A program made the translations under genes and the position numbers. Of a stretch of 64,000 nt of DNA, positions 30,966-40,692 are shown piece by piece. The stretch is from Priestia flexa NBRC 15715 (GTDB lineage: Bacteria > Bacillota > Bacilli > Bacillales > Bacillaceae_H): positions 1 through 64,000 of the forward strand of contig NZ_BCVD01000003.1 of assembly GCF_001591565.1 (NCBI RefSeq). Direction: 5' to 3'. Every line of letters starts with the position of its first letter. The first letter of the stretch is position 1. Under the pieces are notes generated by a model, which made no database searches, was not told where the DNA came from, and worked only from the letters and a program-made list of their open reading frames with translations.

Positions 30966-32150
30966 CTATCTCACCATCATCGTAACGTTGCTGGCCGTAA
31001 TGATGACTGTTAAACATAGGAAAAACATCAGTGAGACAATTGCCAATGCAGCAAAAATGTAAACAACACTTTTACTAATAATGCTTAAACACGAAATAAC
31101 AGGACCACCGCCAATCGGCTGTAAAAGTGCTGCTGCTAGCTTATAAATAAGTGCTAGGGCTAATACTTTAATAGCTGGAAAAGCAACAATTAGAAGTAAA
31201 ACCACCACTCCTGCTATTCCAACTGTATTCTTTAAAAGAAGTGAAGCTGTGATAACGGTATCTGCCGCGTCCGTAAACACTCGTCCCACAACTGGAATAA
31301 AGTTTCCCGTAACAAATTTAGCGGTCCGAATAGTAATTCCATCCGCCACAGCAGAAGTAGCACCTTGTACTGAAATGACTCCTAAAAAGACTGTTAAAAA
31401 GATTCCTAGAATACCAATGCTGACGTTTCGAAGTAGCTGAGCTAACTGTGTAACCTTGTACTGATCTGAAATAGTGCTCACAATGCTTAATAGTGCTGAT
31501 AAAAATAATAGTGGCATGACTATATACTGGATGAGCATCCCGCTAATGTTCATTAAAAATAAAATGACTGGATGAAAGAAAGCAGCCGATATTACCCCGC
31601 CTGATGAAGCCATTAACGCCAATAATAATGGCACTAAGGCTAAAATGAACTTAGACATTGTTTCAATTGCGCCGGTTGCGTATGCAATGGCTACTTGAAA
31701 ACTATTTAAAGCAATGATAATTAACACCATATAAACAAGTGCATATGCCACTTTACTAACAGCTTGCTGATTGAATGCACTTTGTAACGTTTGTAAAAAG
31801 ACGCTGAATACGGTTAACATAATGAGCGTTCCCAGCAGTTTTCCATTTGAAATAATTTCATGAAGTAAAAATTTCACCAACCCGTTCAGCCATTCTTGAA
31901 GTGAAAACTCTTTGTCACCTTTTAAGAAGTCAACTAAACTACCTTTTTGACTTTCTGGTAAAAAGCCGCCATACTGAGTCAAGATATCATCCCAAAATTG
32001 CTTCACTTCGTCGATATCGAGCTGGTCTATTTGTTCATCTACTATTTCTTCTTGAGGCGCAGACTGAGAGGCTTGTACATTATTTGGAAAGAAAAAGAAG
32101 AGGAGCAAAAGGAATGCGAGCAATTTTCGTTTACTCATACACCACTTCAT
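30966..32150 (-). CDS. spoIIIAE: Stage III sporulation protein AE
   Basis: 394 residues; N-terminal signal-like helix (LLAFLLLLFFFFPNNVQA) and seven or eight later membrane helices, with FTDAADTVITASLLLKNT and QPIGGGPVISCLS conserved. Polytopic part of the SpoIIIA channel. GAGGTGA lies before the ATG. Confidence 0.93.
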   Translation of the reverse strand: MKWCMSKRKLLAFLLLLFFFFPNNVQASQSAPQEEIVDEQIDQLDIDEVKQFWDDILTQYGGFLPESQKGSLVDFLKGDKEFSLQEWLNGLVKFLLHEIISNGKLLGTLIMLTVFSVFLQTLQSAFNQQAVSKVAYALVYMVLIIIALNSFQVAIAYATGAIETMSKFILALVPLLLALMASSGGVISAAFFHPVILFLMNISGMLIQYIVMPLLFLSALLSIVSTISDQYKVTQLAQLLRNVSIGILGIFLTVFLGVISVQGATSAVADGITIRTAKFVTGNFIPVVGRVFTDAADTVITASLLLKNTVGIAGVVVLLLIVAFPAIKVLALALIYKLAAALLQPIGGGPVISCLSIISKSVVYIFAALAIVSLMFFLCLTVIITASNVTMMVR

Positions 32151-32175
32151 CTCGTCACCTCATAAGCTTAATAAT

Positions 32176-32559
32176 TTAGGACGGTAGCATGGAAATAATT
32201 GTTTCAATAATTACTGTTAAAATTGGAATAGCCATTGATAAAATTAAAATTTTACCGCCCAGTTCAATTTTAGAAGCAATCGCACCTTGCCCAGCGTCCT
32301 TCGTAATCTGAGCACCAAACTCTGCAATGTAAGCAATCCCTATAATCTTTAAGATTGTTTCCACATAAATCATATTCACATGTGCATTCACAGAAAGTTT
32401 TTCAATCATTTTAATAATCTCGTATATCTGATCGATTAAAAATAAAAAGATCACGCAGCCTACAAAGACAACAAGTAAAAAGGCAATGGGCGATTTATGT
32501 TCTTTTAAAATGAGTGCTAAAAAGGTAGCCACTAAGCCTAAGCCCACAATTTGTATCAT
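32176..32559 (-). CDS. spoIIIAD: Stage III sporulation protein AD
   Basis: 127-residue membrane protein, three to four helices; ETILKIIGIAYIAEFGAQIT and IELGGKILILSMAIPIL match SpoIIIAD. Part of the same channel complex; 20 nt after spoIIIAC. Confidence 0.92.
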   Translation of the reverse strand: MIQIVGLGLVATFLALILKEHKSPIAFLLVVFVGCVIFLFLIDQIYEIIKMIEKLSVNAHVNMIYVETILKIIGIAYIAEFGAQITKDAGQGAIASKIELGGKILILSMAIPILTVIIETIISMLPS

Positions 32560-32579
32560 TTCAATGGCTAATCACTCCC

Positions 32580-32786
32580 TTAGCTTTGAAATAAAAAAAC
32601 GGCTTTAATTTTTTGAAATAAATCTTCAACAATCGATGCAACCATAAACAAGATATAAATAAACCCTATAAGCGTTACCCAGTTCGCGTAATCTTTCTTC
32701 CCCATTTGCTCTAACACCGTAACGAGAAATGCTACAACAATACCGATTCCTGCTATTTGAAAAATTGTATTCATATCAATGTTCAT
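32580..32786 (-). CDS. spoIIIAC: Stage III sporulation protein AC
   Basis: 68-residue two-helix membrane protein, MNIDMNTIFQIAGIGIVVAF. ATG 32786 follows GGGGGAATTAGG; the frame is open to a TTG at 32801 but that would lack a ribosome binding site. Partner of SpoIIIAD. Confidence 0.92.
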   Translation of the reverse strand: MNIDMNTIFQIAGIGIVVAFLVTVLEQMGKKDYANWVTLIGFIYILFMVASIVEDLFQKIKAVFLFQS

Positions 32787-32804
32787 CCCTAATTCCCCCA
32801 ATCA

Positions 32805-33317
32805 CTACATCAATAAAATGACGAGTAGCAATCCTGATAAAAAGCCCAGACTTTTTATCATTTTTTCATACCGATTTTGCTGTTCAAGTGCGTCCTGTTC
32901 TTCCCGATCCAAATGGTTAATAGCTAATAATATATGTTTTTGTTGGGAATACCGATCATGTTGTCCTAACGTTTCACCAAACTGCTTCAACACTTCAAGT
33001 TCTCCCTCTTTAAAGGCAAGCGCTTTTTTATGAGTTTGAAGAGCGTGCTCCCACGCTTCTTTGGCAGTGGTCATTCCTTGTGTTAAACGCTGTTCAAACT
33101 CCTTAAAAAAAAGCGATAACGGATCAGGAAATTGTTTTGAAAGCATATGTGAAATTTCATGAAGTGGGCGATTACTGTACATAATTTCTGACTCTAACGA
33201 TCGTAGCGCTGTTTTCAATTGCCGAAGTTGCCTCGGCCTTTCGCTAAGCTGCTTGGCAACTTCAAAACCCGTGAACGTAGAAGCAAGCAAAATAAAAATA
33301 GCTCCTAAAATTTTCAT
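32805..33317 (-). CDS. spoIIIAB: Stage III sporulation protein AB
   Basis: 170 residues: helices at both ends (1-20 and 150-169, SLGFLSGLLLVILLM), helical middle with RQLKTALRSLESEIMYSNRPLHE. Resembles GspF-type platform proteins; works with the SpoIIIAA ATPase. Sixteen nt after spoIIIAA. Confidence 0.92.
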   Translation of the reverse strand: MKILGAIFILLASTFTGFEVAKQLSERPRQLRQLKTALRSLESEIMYSNRPLHEISHMLSKQFPDPLSLFFKEFEQRLTQGMTTAKEAWEHALQTHKKALAFKEGELEVLKQFGETLGQHDRYSQQKHILLAINHLDREEQDALEQQNRYEKMIKSLGFLSGLLLVILLM

Positions 33318-33333
33318 TTCTTCGTCACCCTTT

Positions 33334-34266
33334 TTATTTCAAAGAATAATTCGACTTCAACGAAAGTGGCTTTCTTCCTCGGTCATAGATGGTTTTTACA
33401 GTTCCTGGACCATTCTCATTGGTTAATACGATATAGCGTTCGAATACTTCAAGTTCTATTAATTGTTTCAAGGAGGGACGTTTATTTAAATCAAATAGAT
33501 CATAACCATGCACCGTCATAAACACTTGTACACCCGCATTGACAGCCTCTAACACAGCTTGACAATCTTCTTCACTTCCTACCTCATCCACAATTAATAC
33601 GTTTGGACTCATCGATCGAATCATCATCATCATTCCTTCAGCTTTCGGACAGCTATCTAAAACATCTATTCGTGTTCCAAAAGTATGTTGTGGAACACCT
33701 TTGACACAGCCTGCGATTTCCGAGCGTTCATCTACGATACCCACTTTAACCGCTTCAATCTTTCGTTGCCTATTCCCTGTGCTCATCATTCTTGCTAAGT
33801 CTCTTATCATTGTTGTTTTTCCCGTTTGTGGGGGACCAATCAAAATGGTGCTAAGCCATCGGGATTGGTAGAGAAGAGGAATTAGTGGTTCCGCTATGCC
33901 AATCTGTTCTTTTGCCACTCGAATGTTGAACGACGTCACATCACGGATTACACGAACATGTCCATTTTCAGTAATAACTTTACCTGCAAGTCCTACTCGA
34001 TGACCCCCTTCAATCGTGACATACCCTTTTTTCAATTCTTCTTCAATCATATAAATAGAGAAATGACTGAGCTTGTTTAAAATAAATAGCGTATCTTCTG
34101 CCGTTACCACATAGGACAAAAAGACTGGCTGACTGTCAATTGTTAGCTCAATTGGCCTTCCAATTCGAATGCGCACTTCCTCTAAAGTATCTATATAGCG
34201 CTGTATATATGGCTGTACATTGCGCTTAATGCCTTCTGGAAAAATAGCCACAATTTCATCTAGCAT
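33334..34266 (-). CDS. spoIIIAA: Stage III sporulation protein AA (ATPase)
   Basis: Secretion-type AAA ATPase of the SpoIIIA channel, 310 residues. Walker A is LIGPPQTGKTTMIRDLA and Walker B NVLIVDEVGSEEDCQAV; the ASCE arginine region KVGIVDERSEIAGC is also seen. First gene of the spoIIIAA-AH operon, transcribed in the mother cell from a sigma-E promoter. Confidence 0.95.
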   Translation of the reverse strand: MLDEIVAIFPEGIKRNVQPYIQRYIDTLEEVRIRIGRPIELTIDSQPVFLSYVVTAEDTLFILNKLSHFSIYMIEEELKKGYVTIEGGHRVGLAGKVITENGHVRVIRDVTSFNIRVAKEQIGIAEPLIPLLYQSRWLSTILIGPPQTGKTTMIRDLARMMSTGNRQRKIEAVKVGIVDERSEIAGCVKGVPQHTFGTRIDVLDSCPKAEGMMMMIRSMSPNVLIVDEVGSEEDCQAVLEAVNAGVQVFMTVHGYDLFDLNKRPSLKQLIELEVFERYIVLTNENGPGTVKTIYDRGRKPLSLKSNYSLK

Positions 34267-34295
34267 TGAAATCCCCTCACCTTTATACTCATTTC

Positions 34296-34325
34296 AATGT
34301 ATGGCAAGCTTTTACTTGTTATGTC
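34296..34325 (-). promoter_or_regulatory. Candidate sigma-E promoter of spoIIIAA
   Basis: Minus strand has -10 CATACATT (34296-34303), an exact fit to the sigma-E -10 CATACAHT, and GACATAA 15 bp upstream as a -35-like element; about 30 bp before the spoIIIAA start. Confidence 0.6.
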
Positions 34326-34332
34326 AGAAACT

Positions 34333-34614
34333 TCACTTAAATACCCCAATTAAAATTAAAAGGACGCCTGTACCGATGAGCACAAGCTTGCCAAAAGATA
34401 GTTGGTCAGCAACTGATACTAATCCAAGGCTAAATGACGTGATCATCACAATTGGCCCTACCAGCGCCAGCATTCCATTAATCATTAATGCTTTTTTGAC
34501 ATCATTATTCGTAAAAATTAAAATGGCTGCGATGAATTCAATAAAAGATGAGACAAACCGTAAGCAAGCCATCGTCAAAACAGTTCCGTTTATGTGATCA
34601 AACCAATGCTTCAT
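34333..34614 (-). CDS. yqhV: Membrane protein YqhV
   Basis: 93 residues, three predicted membrane helices, LTMACLRFVSSFIEFIAAIL and INGMLALVGPIVMITSFSLGL. Conserved upstream of spoIIIAA in Bacillus; function unknown. Confidence 0.85.
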   Translation of the reverse strand: MKHWFDHINGTVLTMACLRFVSSFIEFIAAILIFTNNDVKKALMINGMLALVGPIVMITSFSLGLVSVADQLSFGKLVLIGTGVLLILIGVFK

Positions 34615-34695
34615 AACTTCCTCCCACGTATTACATCATTTAGTACAACCTATGCAGTCCGTAGACAACTTATCACTTACGAAAAAGAAAAGCAT

Positions 34696-34729
34696 AAAAA
34701 AAGAAGAGATAATCATCTCTTCTTTTTTA
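34696..34729 (-). terminator. Terminator of efp
   Basis: Stem AAGAAGAGAT / ATCTCTTCTT with a four-base loop, flanked by A and T runs; follows efp. Confidence 0.9.
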
Positions 34730-34736
34730 TGCTTTA

Positions 34737-35294
34737 TTATGCACGTGATACATAGCTGCTATCTGCTGTGTTGATAATTAATACATCGCCTTCATTCACG
34801 AAGAATGGAACTTGTACAATTAGGCCTGTTTCAACCGTAGCTGGCTTCGTACCACCTGATGCTGTATCACCTTTAATACCTGGTTCTGTTTCAGTAACTT
34901 TTAATTCAACTGTATTTGGAAGCTCAACACCTAGCGTTTCACCTTGATACATCATGATGGCTACTTCCATGTTTTCTTTTAAGAACTTTAGCTCATATTC
35001 AATTGCTGATGCTGGAAGTTCTAATTGCTCATATGATTGGTTATCCATAAATACGTGCTGATCACCACTTGCATATAAATACTGCATTTTACGGTTATCA
35101 ATTTGTGCTTTTGCTACCTTTTCACCTGCACGGAATGTTTTCTCTTGAACAGCTCCAGTACGTAAGTTACGAAGCTTTGAGCGAACAAACGCTGCTCCTT
35201 TACCTGGCTTTACGTGTTGAAAGTCCATTACGCGCCAAATACCTCCGTCTACTTCTACTGTTAGACCTGTGCGAAAATCGTTTACTGAAATCAT
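34737..35294 (-). CDS. efp: Elongation factor P
   Basis: Relieves ribosome stalling at poly-proline. 185 residues, three beta-barrel domains; the modified lysine is Lys32 in [19 protein letters not shown]-terminal signature is present in pieces, [16 protein letters not shown]. Directly downstream of the Xaa-Pro peptidase gene, a usual Bacillus pairing. Confidence 0.97.
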   Translation of the reverse strand: MISVNDFRTGLTVEVDGGIWRVMDFQHVKPGKGAAFVRSKLRNLRTGAVQEKTFRAGEKVAKAQIDNRKMQYLYASGDQHVFMDNQSYEQLELPASAIEYELKFLKENMEVAIMMYQGETLGVELPNTVELKVTETEPGIKGDTASGGTKPATVETGLIVQVPFFVNEGDVLIINTADSSYVSRA

Positions 35295-35313
35295 GAAAAA
35301 ATCCTCCTACATC

Positions 35314-36372
35314 TTATAAAATAATAAGTTCTTTCGGTGAGTATGTTAATGACTCATTTCCTTCTTCTGTTACCACGGTATCGTCTTCAATACGAACGCC
35401 ACCAAGGTTTGGTATGTAAATACCTGGTTCAACCGTTACAACCATTCCTGGCTGCAGCGTATCCTGAGACTTCACAGAAAGCGACGGGCCTTCATGAACC
35501 TCTAACCCCACACCATGACCTGTAGAATGACCAAAATACTGTCCATATCCTTTTTCTACAATATAGTCTCTTGTTAAGGCATCGGCTTCCTTACCCGTAA
35601 TACCCGCTTTAATTCCTTTCATGCCTCTTAACTGCGCCTCTAATACTGTATCATAAATTCCCTTTAGTCCTTCACTGACTTTCCCTACCGCAAATGTACG
35701 GGTAATGTCAGAACAATAGCCTTTATAATACGCACCAAAATCAAGCGTAACAAATTCTCCTGCTTCAATGACTTTTTCAGAAGCAACGCCGTGCGGTAAT
35801 GCCGAACGATGACCTGACGCCACAATTGTATCAAACGAGGACGAAATTGCACCTTGCTTTCGCATAAAGAACTCCAGCTCATTAGACACTTGAAGCTCTG
35901 TTACACCAGGCTTAACGAAGGTCAAAATATGCTCATATGCTGCATCTGCAATTTTTGCAGCTTCCTTTAATATCTTAATCTCTGAGTCACTCTTTATCAA
36001 GCGTAAGTTTTCAACGGCAGTGGAAACTGGAATAAGCTCTGCTTTGACTTGCTTTTCAAGCTGTTGAAACTGAGCATATGAAACATGATTCTCTTCAAAG
36101 CCAACGCTTTTCATTCCAAGCTTCGTAATAACCTGCCCTACTTCTTCTAAGATTGGGCCTTTATGTTGCACAATTTCAAATCCCTCTGTTTGTTCAGCGG
36201 CCTGCTTTACATAACGAAAATCTGTGATAAATACAGCTTTATCGTTAGAGATTACTGCTATACCTGCCGAACCAGTAAAGTTAGTCATATAGCGACGGTT
36301 ATATTCACTTGTAATAACCATACCGTCAACATTTAACGTATGAAACTGTTTGCGTAATTTCTCTATTTTCAT
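35314..36372 (-). CDS. yqhT: Xaa-Pro aminopeptidase (YqhT)
   Basis: M24 metallopeptidase that removes the N-terminal residue before proline. 352 residues: creatinase-like N-domain (1-125) and pita-bread domain with metal ligands in TLDFGAYYKGYCSDITRTFA, STGHGVGLEVHEGPS and VTVEPGIYIPNLGGVRIEDD. In an operon with aroQ upstream (4 nt gap) and efp. Confidence 0.94.
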   Translation of the reverse strand: MKIEKLRKQFHTLNVDGMVITSEYNRRYMTNFTGSAGIAVISNDKAVFITDFRYVKQAAEQTEGFEIVQHKGPILEEVGQVITKLGMKSVGFEENHVSYAQFQQLEKQVKAELIPVSTAVENLRLIKSDSEIKILKEAAKIADAAYEHILTFVKPGVTELQVSNELEFFMRKQGAISSSFDTIVASGHRSALPHGVASEKVIEAGEFVTLDFGAYYKGYCSDITRTFAVGKVSEGLKGIYDTVLEAQLRGMKGIKAGITGKEADALTRDYIVEKGYGQYFGHSTGHGVGLEVHEGPSLSVKSQDTLQPGMVVTVEPGIYIPNLGGVRIEDDTVVTEEGNESLTYSPKELIIL

Positions 36373-36375
36373 CCT

Positions 36376-36813
36376 TCATTCCCCTTTCTTTTGCAACAGA
36401 GCAAGAACCGCTAACTCATATCCATAAATACCCAAACCTACAATTTGTCCTGCTGTGACAGGCGCCGTCACTGATTCGTGACGAAATGCTTCTCGCTTAT
36501 GTACGTTTGAAATATGAACTTCAAGCACAGGAACTGAAATGCTTGCAATCGCATCGCGGATTGCGTAGCTATAGTGGGTGAATGCCCCTGGGTTAATGAC
36601 AATTCCATCAAAGTTCTCGTCTGCTCCATGAATCCAATCAATAATAACTCCTTCATGATTAGACTGAACACATTCAATATGCACACCCTGTTGCTCAGCA
36701 AGCTGCTGGAGGTTGTGCTCTAACGTTTTTAAATTCTCTCTCCCATAAACTGCTGGTTCTCGAACACCGAGCCTATTTAAGTTCGGACCATTAATTACCA
36801 AAAACTTTCTCAT
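36376..36813 (-). CDS. aroQ: 3-dehydroquinate dehydratase, type II
   Basis: Shikimate pathway step 3. 145 residues, LVINGPNLNRLGVREPAVYG with the catalytic Tyr and Arg loop, then NPGAFTHYSYAIRDAI and EVHISNVHKREAFRHES. ATG 36813 has AGGGAG 7 nt before; the GTG two codons upstream is less well placed. Confidence 0.95.
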   Translation of the reverse strand: MRKFLVINGPNLNRLGVREPAVYGRENLKTLEHNLQQLAEQQGVHIECVQSNHEGVIIDWIHGADENFDGIVINPGAFTHYSYAIRDAIASISVPVLEVHISNVHKREAFRHESVTAPVTAGQIVGLGIYGYELAVLALLQKKGE

Positions 36814-36905
36814 GGACACTCTCCCTTGCTTACACAGCTATTTTTATCATTAAAATAAACCTTACGTTTTCTCTTTTTAGTTTATCATAAATCAAAACAT
36901 TCACA

Positions 36906-37430
36906 CTACTCATTTACAAGTTCTGGGTTATGTCTAGAACTGCTGTTTAGCTCTGCTGCCTCAAAGGAAATGGAATATCCGACAAATACCCCGTATAAGA
37001 TGTATAAACAAATAGTTGTAATAATGGTATTAGACGTTAATTCTCCTATCATTTTCATACTTGGAAACAACGGGTTGAGTAAAAGGAAAACGAGCGCCCA
37101 AAGCACTGCCCCATATGCAATACCAAACCATATTGATTTAAACTTTTTTAAGAGCACATAGTAAAGAAGCGCTACACCAATTGATATAATACCAATTATC
37201 AAAACGCTAACAATAAGCCCTGGCCAGCGATCTTTCCAGCTACCAAAAGCCCACGGCTGTAAAATCGTATTGGGATGAATTTCACTAAAGCTAAATAAAT
37301 ACGTAATGTATCCCATTAAGCTCCAAAACACTCCTCCTACAAAACCAATAACTACCACTTTAGCTAAGAATGAGCCTTCCTTTGATTGTATTTGTTGATG
37401 TGTCGACTTATTATCTTGTTTAGCTGTCAT
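36906..37430 (-). CDS. yqhR: Membrane protein YqhR
   Basis: 174 residues from ATG 37430 (GAGGTG 6 nt before); the frame is open 26 codons further. Four membrane helices, VVVIGFVGGVFWSLMGYITYL and LTSNTIITTICLYILYGVFVG. YqhR family, function unknown; upstream of aroQ. Confidence 0.82.
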   Translation of the reverse strand: MTAKQDNKSTHQQIQSKEGSFLAKVVVIGFVGGVFWSLMGYITYLFSFSEIHPNTILQPWAFGSWKDRWPGLIVSVLIIGIISIGVALLYYVLLKKFKSIWFGIAYGAVLWALVFLLLNPLFPSMKMIGELTSNTIITTICLYILYGVFVGYSISFEAAELNSSSRHNPELVNE

Positions 37431-37652
37431 CTTCATCACCTCTACTGAATAGTATGAGCTGATCTTTACTGTTCTATTATAAAGTTGAACGTTTCTTAAT
37501 GAAAACAACAGGAAAATTTTATCATTTCATGTGTGATATAGAAAAGTTTTGTCTAAACTAGATAACATACATCGACCTAGAGGTTTATTCGAAATTGCTG
37601 TAGAATATAAATTATTAAGGGGCAATTAGTCTGAGTTAGGTTGGTGTCTGAA

Positions 37653-38600
37653 ATGTCTAAATTACAAAAAACCGCATACGGTGGGCAGGCTGTCATTGAA
37701 GGAGTCATGTTTGGCGGCAAGAAAATGATGGTCACTGCCATTCGTCGCAAAGATCAATCTATTGAGTATTTTCAATCTTCTCGGAGATCGAATCGTGTAC
37801 TAACAGCGCTGAAAAAAATTCCGTTTTTAAGAGGAATTGCAGCGATTATTGAAGCAAGTGCAAACGGTACACAACATTTAAATTTTTCATCTGAACGTTA
37901 CGATGTACATCCTAACGAAGACGATGTAATTAAAGAAGAAAAAAAAGAATCAAAACTATCCTTAATATTGGGTGTTGCAACAATTGGTGTACTTTCTTTT
38001 CTATTTGGAAAAGTGCTTTTCACTCTAATCCCAGTGTTTTTAGCAAATTTGACTCGTCCTATTTTCGCTTCCGATTTAGCACAAGTAGTGATTGAAAGCT
38101 TCTTTAAGCTTTTATTATTGCTCGGTTATATTTACGCGATTTCACAAACTCCGCTTATTAAACGCGTCTTTCAATATCACGGAGCAGAACATAAAGTCAT
38201 TAATGCGTATGAAAACAATCAGGAACTTACGGTAGAATCAGTTCAAGCTCAGTCTCGGCTACACTATCGCTGCGGAAGTAGCTTCATTCTATTTACAGTT
38301 GTCGTTGGAATGTTTGTCTATCTCCTTGTCCCTACGGACCCGCTTTGGCTTAGAGTCGTAAACCGACTTGCTTTGATTCCCGTCGTGTTGGGTTTATCTT
38401 TTGAAGTACTACAATTGACCAATAAAGTTCGCCATGTACCTGTTTTACGATTCTTAGGTTACCCTGGGCTATGGCTACAGCTTCTTACTACAAAGGAACC
38501 TAAGGATGACCAAGTCGAAGTTGCAATCGCTTCGTTTCAAGAGCTTTTACGCATTGAAAATGAGGGAAAATCTGTAACCGGTGGCGAACAAGTAAGTTAA
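37653..38600 (+). CDS. yqhQ: DUF1385 membrane protein YqhQ
   Basis: 315 residues from ATG 37653; a TTG at 37641 is in frame and the ribosome binding site is weak for both. Conserved YGGQAVIEGVMFGGKKMM, QYHGAEHKVINAYENN and SRLHYRCGSSFILFT. Membrane helices at about 100-135 and 195-270. Function unknown; divergent from yqhR. Confidence 0.85.
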   Translation: MSKLQKTAYGGQAVIEGVMFGGKKMMVTAIRRKDQSIEYFQSSRRSNRVLTALKKIPFLRGIAAIIEASANGTQHLNFSSERYDVHPNEDDVIKEEKKESKLSLILGVATIGVLSFLFGKVLFTLIPVFLANLTRPIFASDLAQVVIESFFKLLLLLGYIYAISQTPLIKRVFQYHGAEHKVINAYENNQELTVESVQAQSRLHYRCGSSFILFTVVVGMFVYLLVPTDPLWLRVVNRLALIPVVLGLSFEVLQLTNKVRHVPVLRFLGYPGLWLQLLTTKEPKDDQVEVAIASFQELLRIENEGKSVTGGEQVS

Positions 38601-38641
38601 GACTGTTTTGCTTTCTTTTATCATTTTAGGAGGTGAACAAA

Positions 38642-39040
38642 ATGAGGCGTCCATTCGTTAAACCACTTGTTAATTCATTAATTGCTTTAGGAATCATTGG
38701 GTTTATTTACACACTTGCAACAAATCCAACAAGCCTATTGCGCCAAGCAGGCTATATCTTTTTATTTATCATTTTGTTTTACTTAGTTTATCGGTTTATT
38801 ATCCGTCCTGCCCAAACCAAAGGACAAGACAAAGGCTATCATCGAGCTGTAAAACAATCAAAAATACGCCAAAAAGAAAAAGAACGCAGCGGTAATAAAG
38901 TGGATATGAACGCTTATCGAAACGTCCAAAAACGTCCATCTGCTAAAGTTAACAAACCGTTAAAGAAGAAGAAAAGCAATACACATTTAACAGTCATTGA
39001 AGGCAAAAAAGGAAAAAAGAAAAACCGTGCCTTCTTTTAA
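38642..39040 (+). CDS. yqhP: SA1362-type small membrane protein YqhP
   Basis: 132 residues from ATG 38642 with AGGAGGTG about 6 nt before. Two N-terminal helices (about 8-50), then a very basic tail rich in Lys/Arg/Gln. Matches the YqhP/SA1362 family next to yqhQ. Role unknown. Confidence 0.83.
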   Translation: MRRPFVKPLVNSLIALGIIGFIYTLATNPTSLLRQAGYIFLFIILFYLVYRFIIRPAQTKGQDKGYHRAVKQSKIRQKEKERSGNKVDMNAYRNVQKRPSAKVNKPLKKKKSNTHLTVIEGKKGKKKNRAFF

Positions 39041-39042
39041 TG

Positions 39043-39075
39043 AAAAACTGCGCCTTACAAAGACGCAGTTTTTTC
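39043..39075. terminator. Bidirectional terminator yqhP/yqhO
   Basis: Stem AAAAACTGCG/CGCAGTTTTT between convergent genes. Confidence 0.87.
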
Positions 39076-39078
39076 TAT

Positions 39079-39960
39079 TTAATAGCACCATCTTTTTAAG
39101 AATAGCTCCGCTTTATTCTTGCCATAGTGAAAAAGCTGATGTTTCTGTTCGTCTGGTAAGGAAAATTCCGTAGCGAACACTTCACTAACTGGTAAAAAGA
39201 TAATATTTCGCTCGTGACGTTTTGATATATGCCTTGCATCATGAGCGTCTTTCATTGTATCAAATAAAGCTGAAAACATCGCGATTGCATTTTTAATATT
39301 TTTTTTATCTTCTTCTTTTTCACGGGGGCTAAGCTTAATACCCAAAACAGGCCTTTGTTTACGCTTTTGATCATCGTCAAATAAAAAAATAGGAAAGTTA
39401 CTTAATACCCCACCGTCCACAATGAGGCTTACGGGATTTGTCCGCAGCCTAACTGGCTCAAAAAAGTAGGGAATGCTACAGCTCATCCGCACAGCTTTTG
39501 CTACAGGAAATTTCTTTGGATCTATTCCATACCTAGGCAAATCATCGGGTAGTATAACGAGCTTACTATTTGTTAAATCAGAAGCAATGATGCGCAGCGA
39601 TCCCGCTGGCAAATCACCAAATGTAACAATGCCTCTTGCTTTTAATTTACTCGCTATCCATTTTTCTAATTTTTCACCTTTATATAATCCTAAGTTCCAA
39701 TAGAGAAGAAGCCACTTTGTTAAGGCGGATGGAAGAAAAGAAACGCGTTGATCTAGCAAAGACTTCACATTCATTTCATCCATCATCTCCATCATTTCGT
39801 CACTTGTATAACCTGCCACAATAAGAGCGCATACAATTGAGCCAGCACTTGTACCTGCTAGACGCCTGAAAATAAAGTCTCGCTCCTCTAAAGCTTGTAA
39901 GGCCCCAATTAATGCAAAGCCTTTAAGGCCACCACCTGAAAAAACGCCATCAATATACAG
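39079..39960 (-). CDS. yqhO: Patatin-like phospholipase YqhO with probable CTG start
   Basis: 293 residues; patatin fold with oxyanion GGGLKG near residues 8-14, nucleophile Ser in GTSAGS and catalytic Asp in IVDGGVLSNFP. The fold demands the N-terminal stretch YIDGVFSGGGLKG, which lies before the first ATG/GTG/TTG. The in-frame stop is three codons upstream of it, leaving CTG at 39960 as the likely start, with AAGGAG 10 nt before. A start at the next GTG inside the barrel would remove the oxyanion loop. Substrate unknown. Confidence 0.82.
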   Translation of the reverse strand: MYIDGVFSGGGLKGFALIGALQALEERDFIFRRLAGTSAGSIVCALIVAGYTSDEMMEMMDEMNVKSLLDQRVSFLPSALTKWLLLYWNLGLYKGEKLEKWIASKLKARGIVTFGDLPAGSLRIIASDLTNSKLVILPDDLPRYGIDPKKFPVAKAVRMSCSIPYFFEPVRLRTNPVSLIVDGGVLSNFPIFLFDDDQKRKQRPVLGIKLSPREKEEDKKNIKNAIAMFSALFDTMKDAHDARHISKRHERNIIFLPVSEVFATEFSLPDEQKHQLFHYGKNKAELFLKRWCY

Positions 39961-40031
39961 AAGTTCTCAACTCCTTCAGTCTGCCTCCTATCTACACTTT
40001 AGTACCTCTTTTATTAAATTATGCTAAAAAT

Positions 40032-40070
40032 AAAAAAGAGCCGTTCTAATCTAAATTAGAACGGCTTTTC
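40032..40070 (-). terminator. Terminator of mntR
   Basis: Stem GCCGTTCTAAT / ATTAGAACGGC with T-run on the minus strand and A-run on the other; between yqhO and mntR. Confidence 0.9.
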
Positions 40071-40079
40071 CAATATGCG

Positions 40080-40511
40080 TTATAGCTGTTGCTCTTCTTC
40101 ATTTTTCTTTTGGACACTTCGCAAACCTTGCACACGCTCTGGATCTTCCTCAAAATATTGTACTAAATCACCGATTCTGTCAATTGAGTTCCAGCTTAGA
40201 TGATGCTCAATACCTTCAACATCTTCATAAATATTTTCTTCATCTACACCGATAATATGCAGCAGTTGCTCCAATAGTTCATGGCGATAAACAAGACGCT
40301 TACCAATCTTTTGTCCTTTCGGAGTTAAAACAAGACCGCGGTATTTTTCATAGATTAAATATTCATCTTTATCAAGCTTCTGCACCATTTTTGTGACTGA
40401 TGAGGGATGAACTGTTAAAGCATCAGCGATATCCGAAACCCTAGCATATCCTTTATCTTCAATCAGCATATATATTTGTTCAATATAATCTTCCATACTT
40501 GGCGTAGGCAT
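40080..40511 (-). CDS. mntR: Manganese-dependent repressor MntR
   Basis: DtxR-family regulator; with Mn(II) represses manganese uptake. 143 residues: winged helix ([25 protein letters not shown]) and dimer domain with metal ligands Asp8 and Glu11 (MEDYIEQIY) plus the later His/Glu set in RHELLEQLL and EGIEHHLS. Normal family length. The left end of the Tn7-like element lies about 200 bp upstream. Confidence 0.95.
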   Translation of the reverse strand: MPTPSMEDYIEQIYMLIEDKGYARVSDIADALTVHPSSVTKMVQKLDKDEYLIYEKYRGLVLTPKGQKIGKRLVYRHELLEQLLHIIGVDEENIYEDVEGIEHHLSWNSIDRIGDLVQYFEEDPERVQGLRSVQKKNEEEQQL

Positions 40512-40692
40512 GAAATCTCCCCCAATAAAATAATTATTATGTATAAACTAACGAAACACGCTTCTGTAAACTTTTAGTAATATACTGCTCAAAAAGACGA
40601 AAACTAACGATATACCAAAAGACATTCATGTAAAATCATACTATATAGTATAAGCAAATACAAGGAAATCTAGTATGCATTTATCTCAACAT
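40512..40692. other. Upstream region of mntR
   Basis: AT-rich 180 bp. Holds the mntR ribosome binding site (GGGGGAGATTTC) and several TATA-like elements. I see no open frame, no clear Mn or Fur box and no long repeat. Confidence 0.5.
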
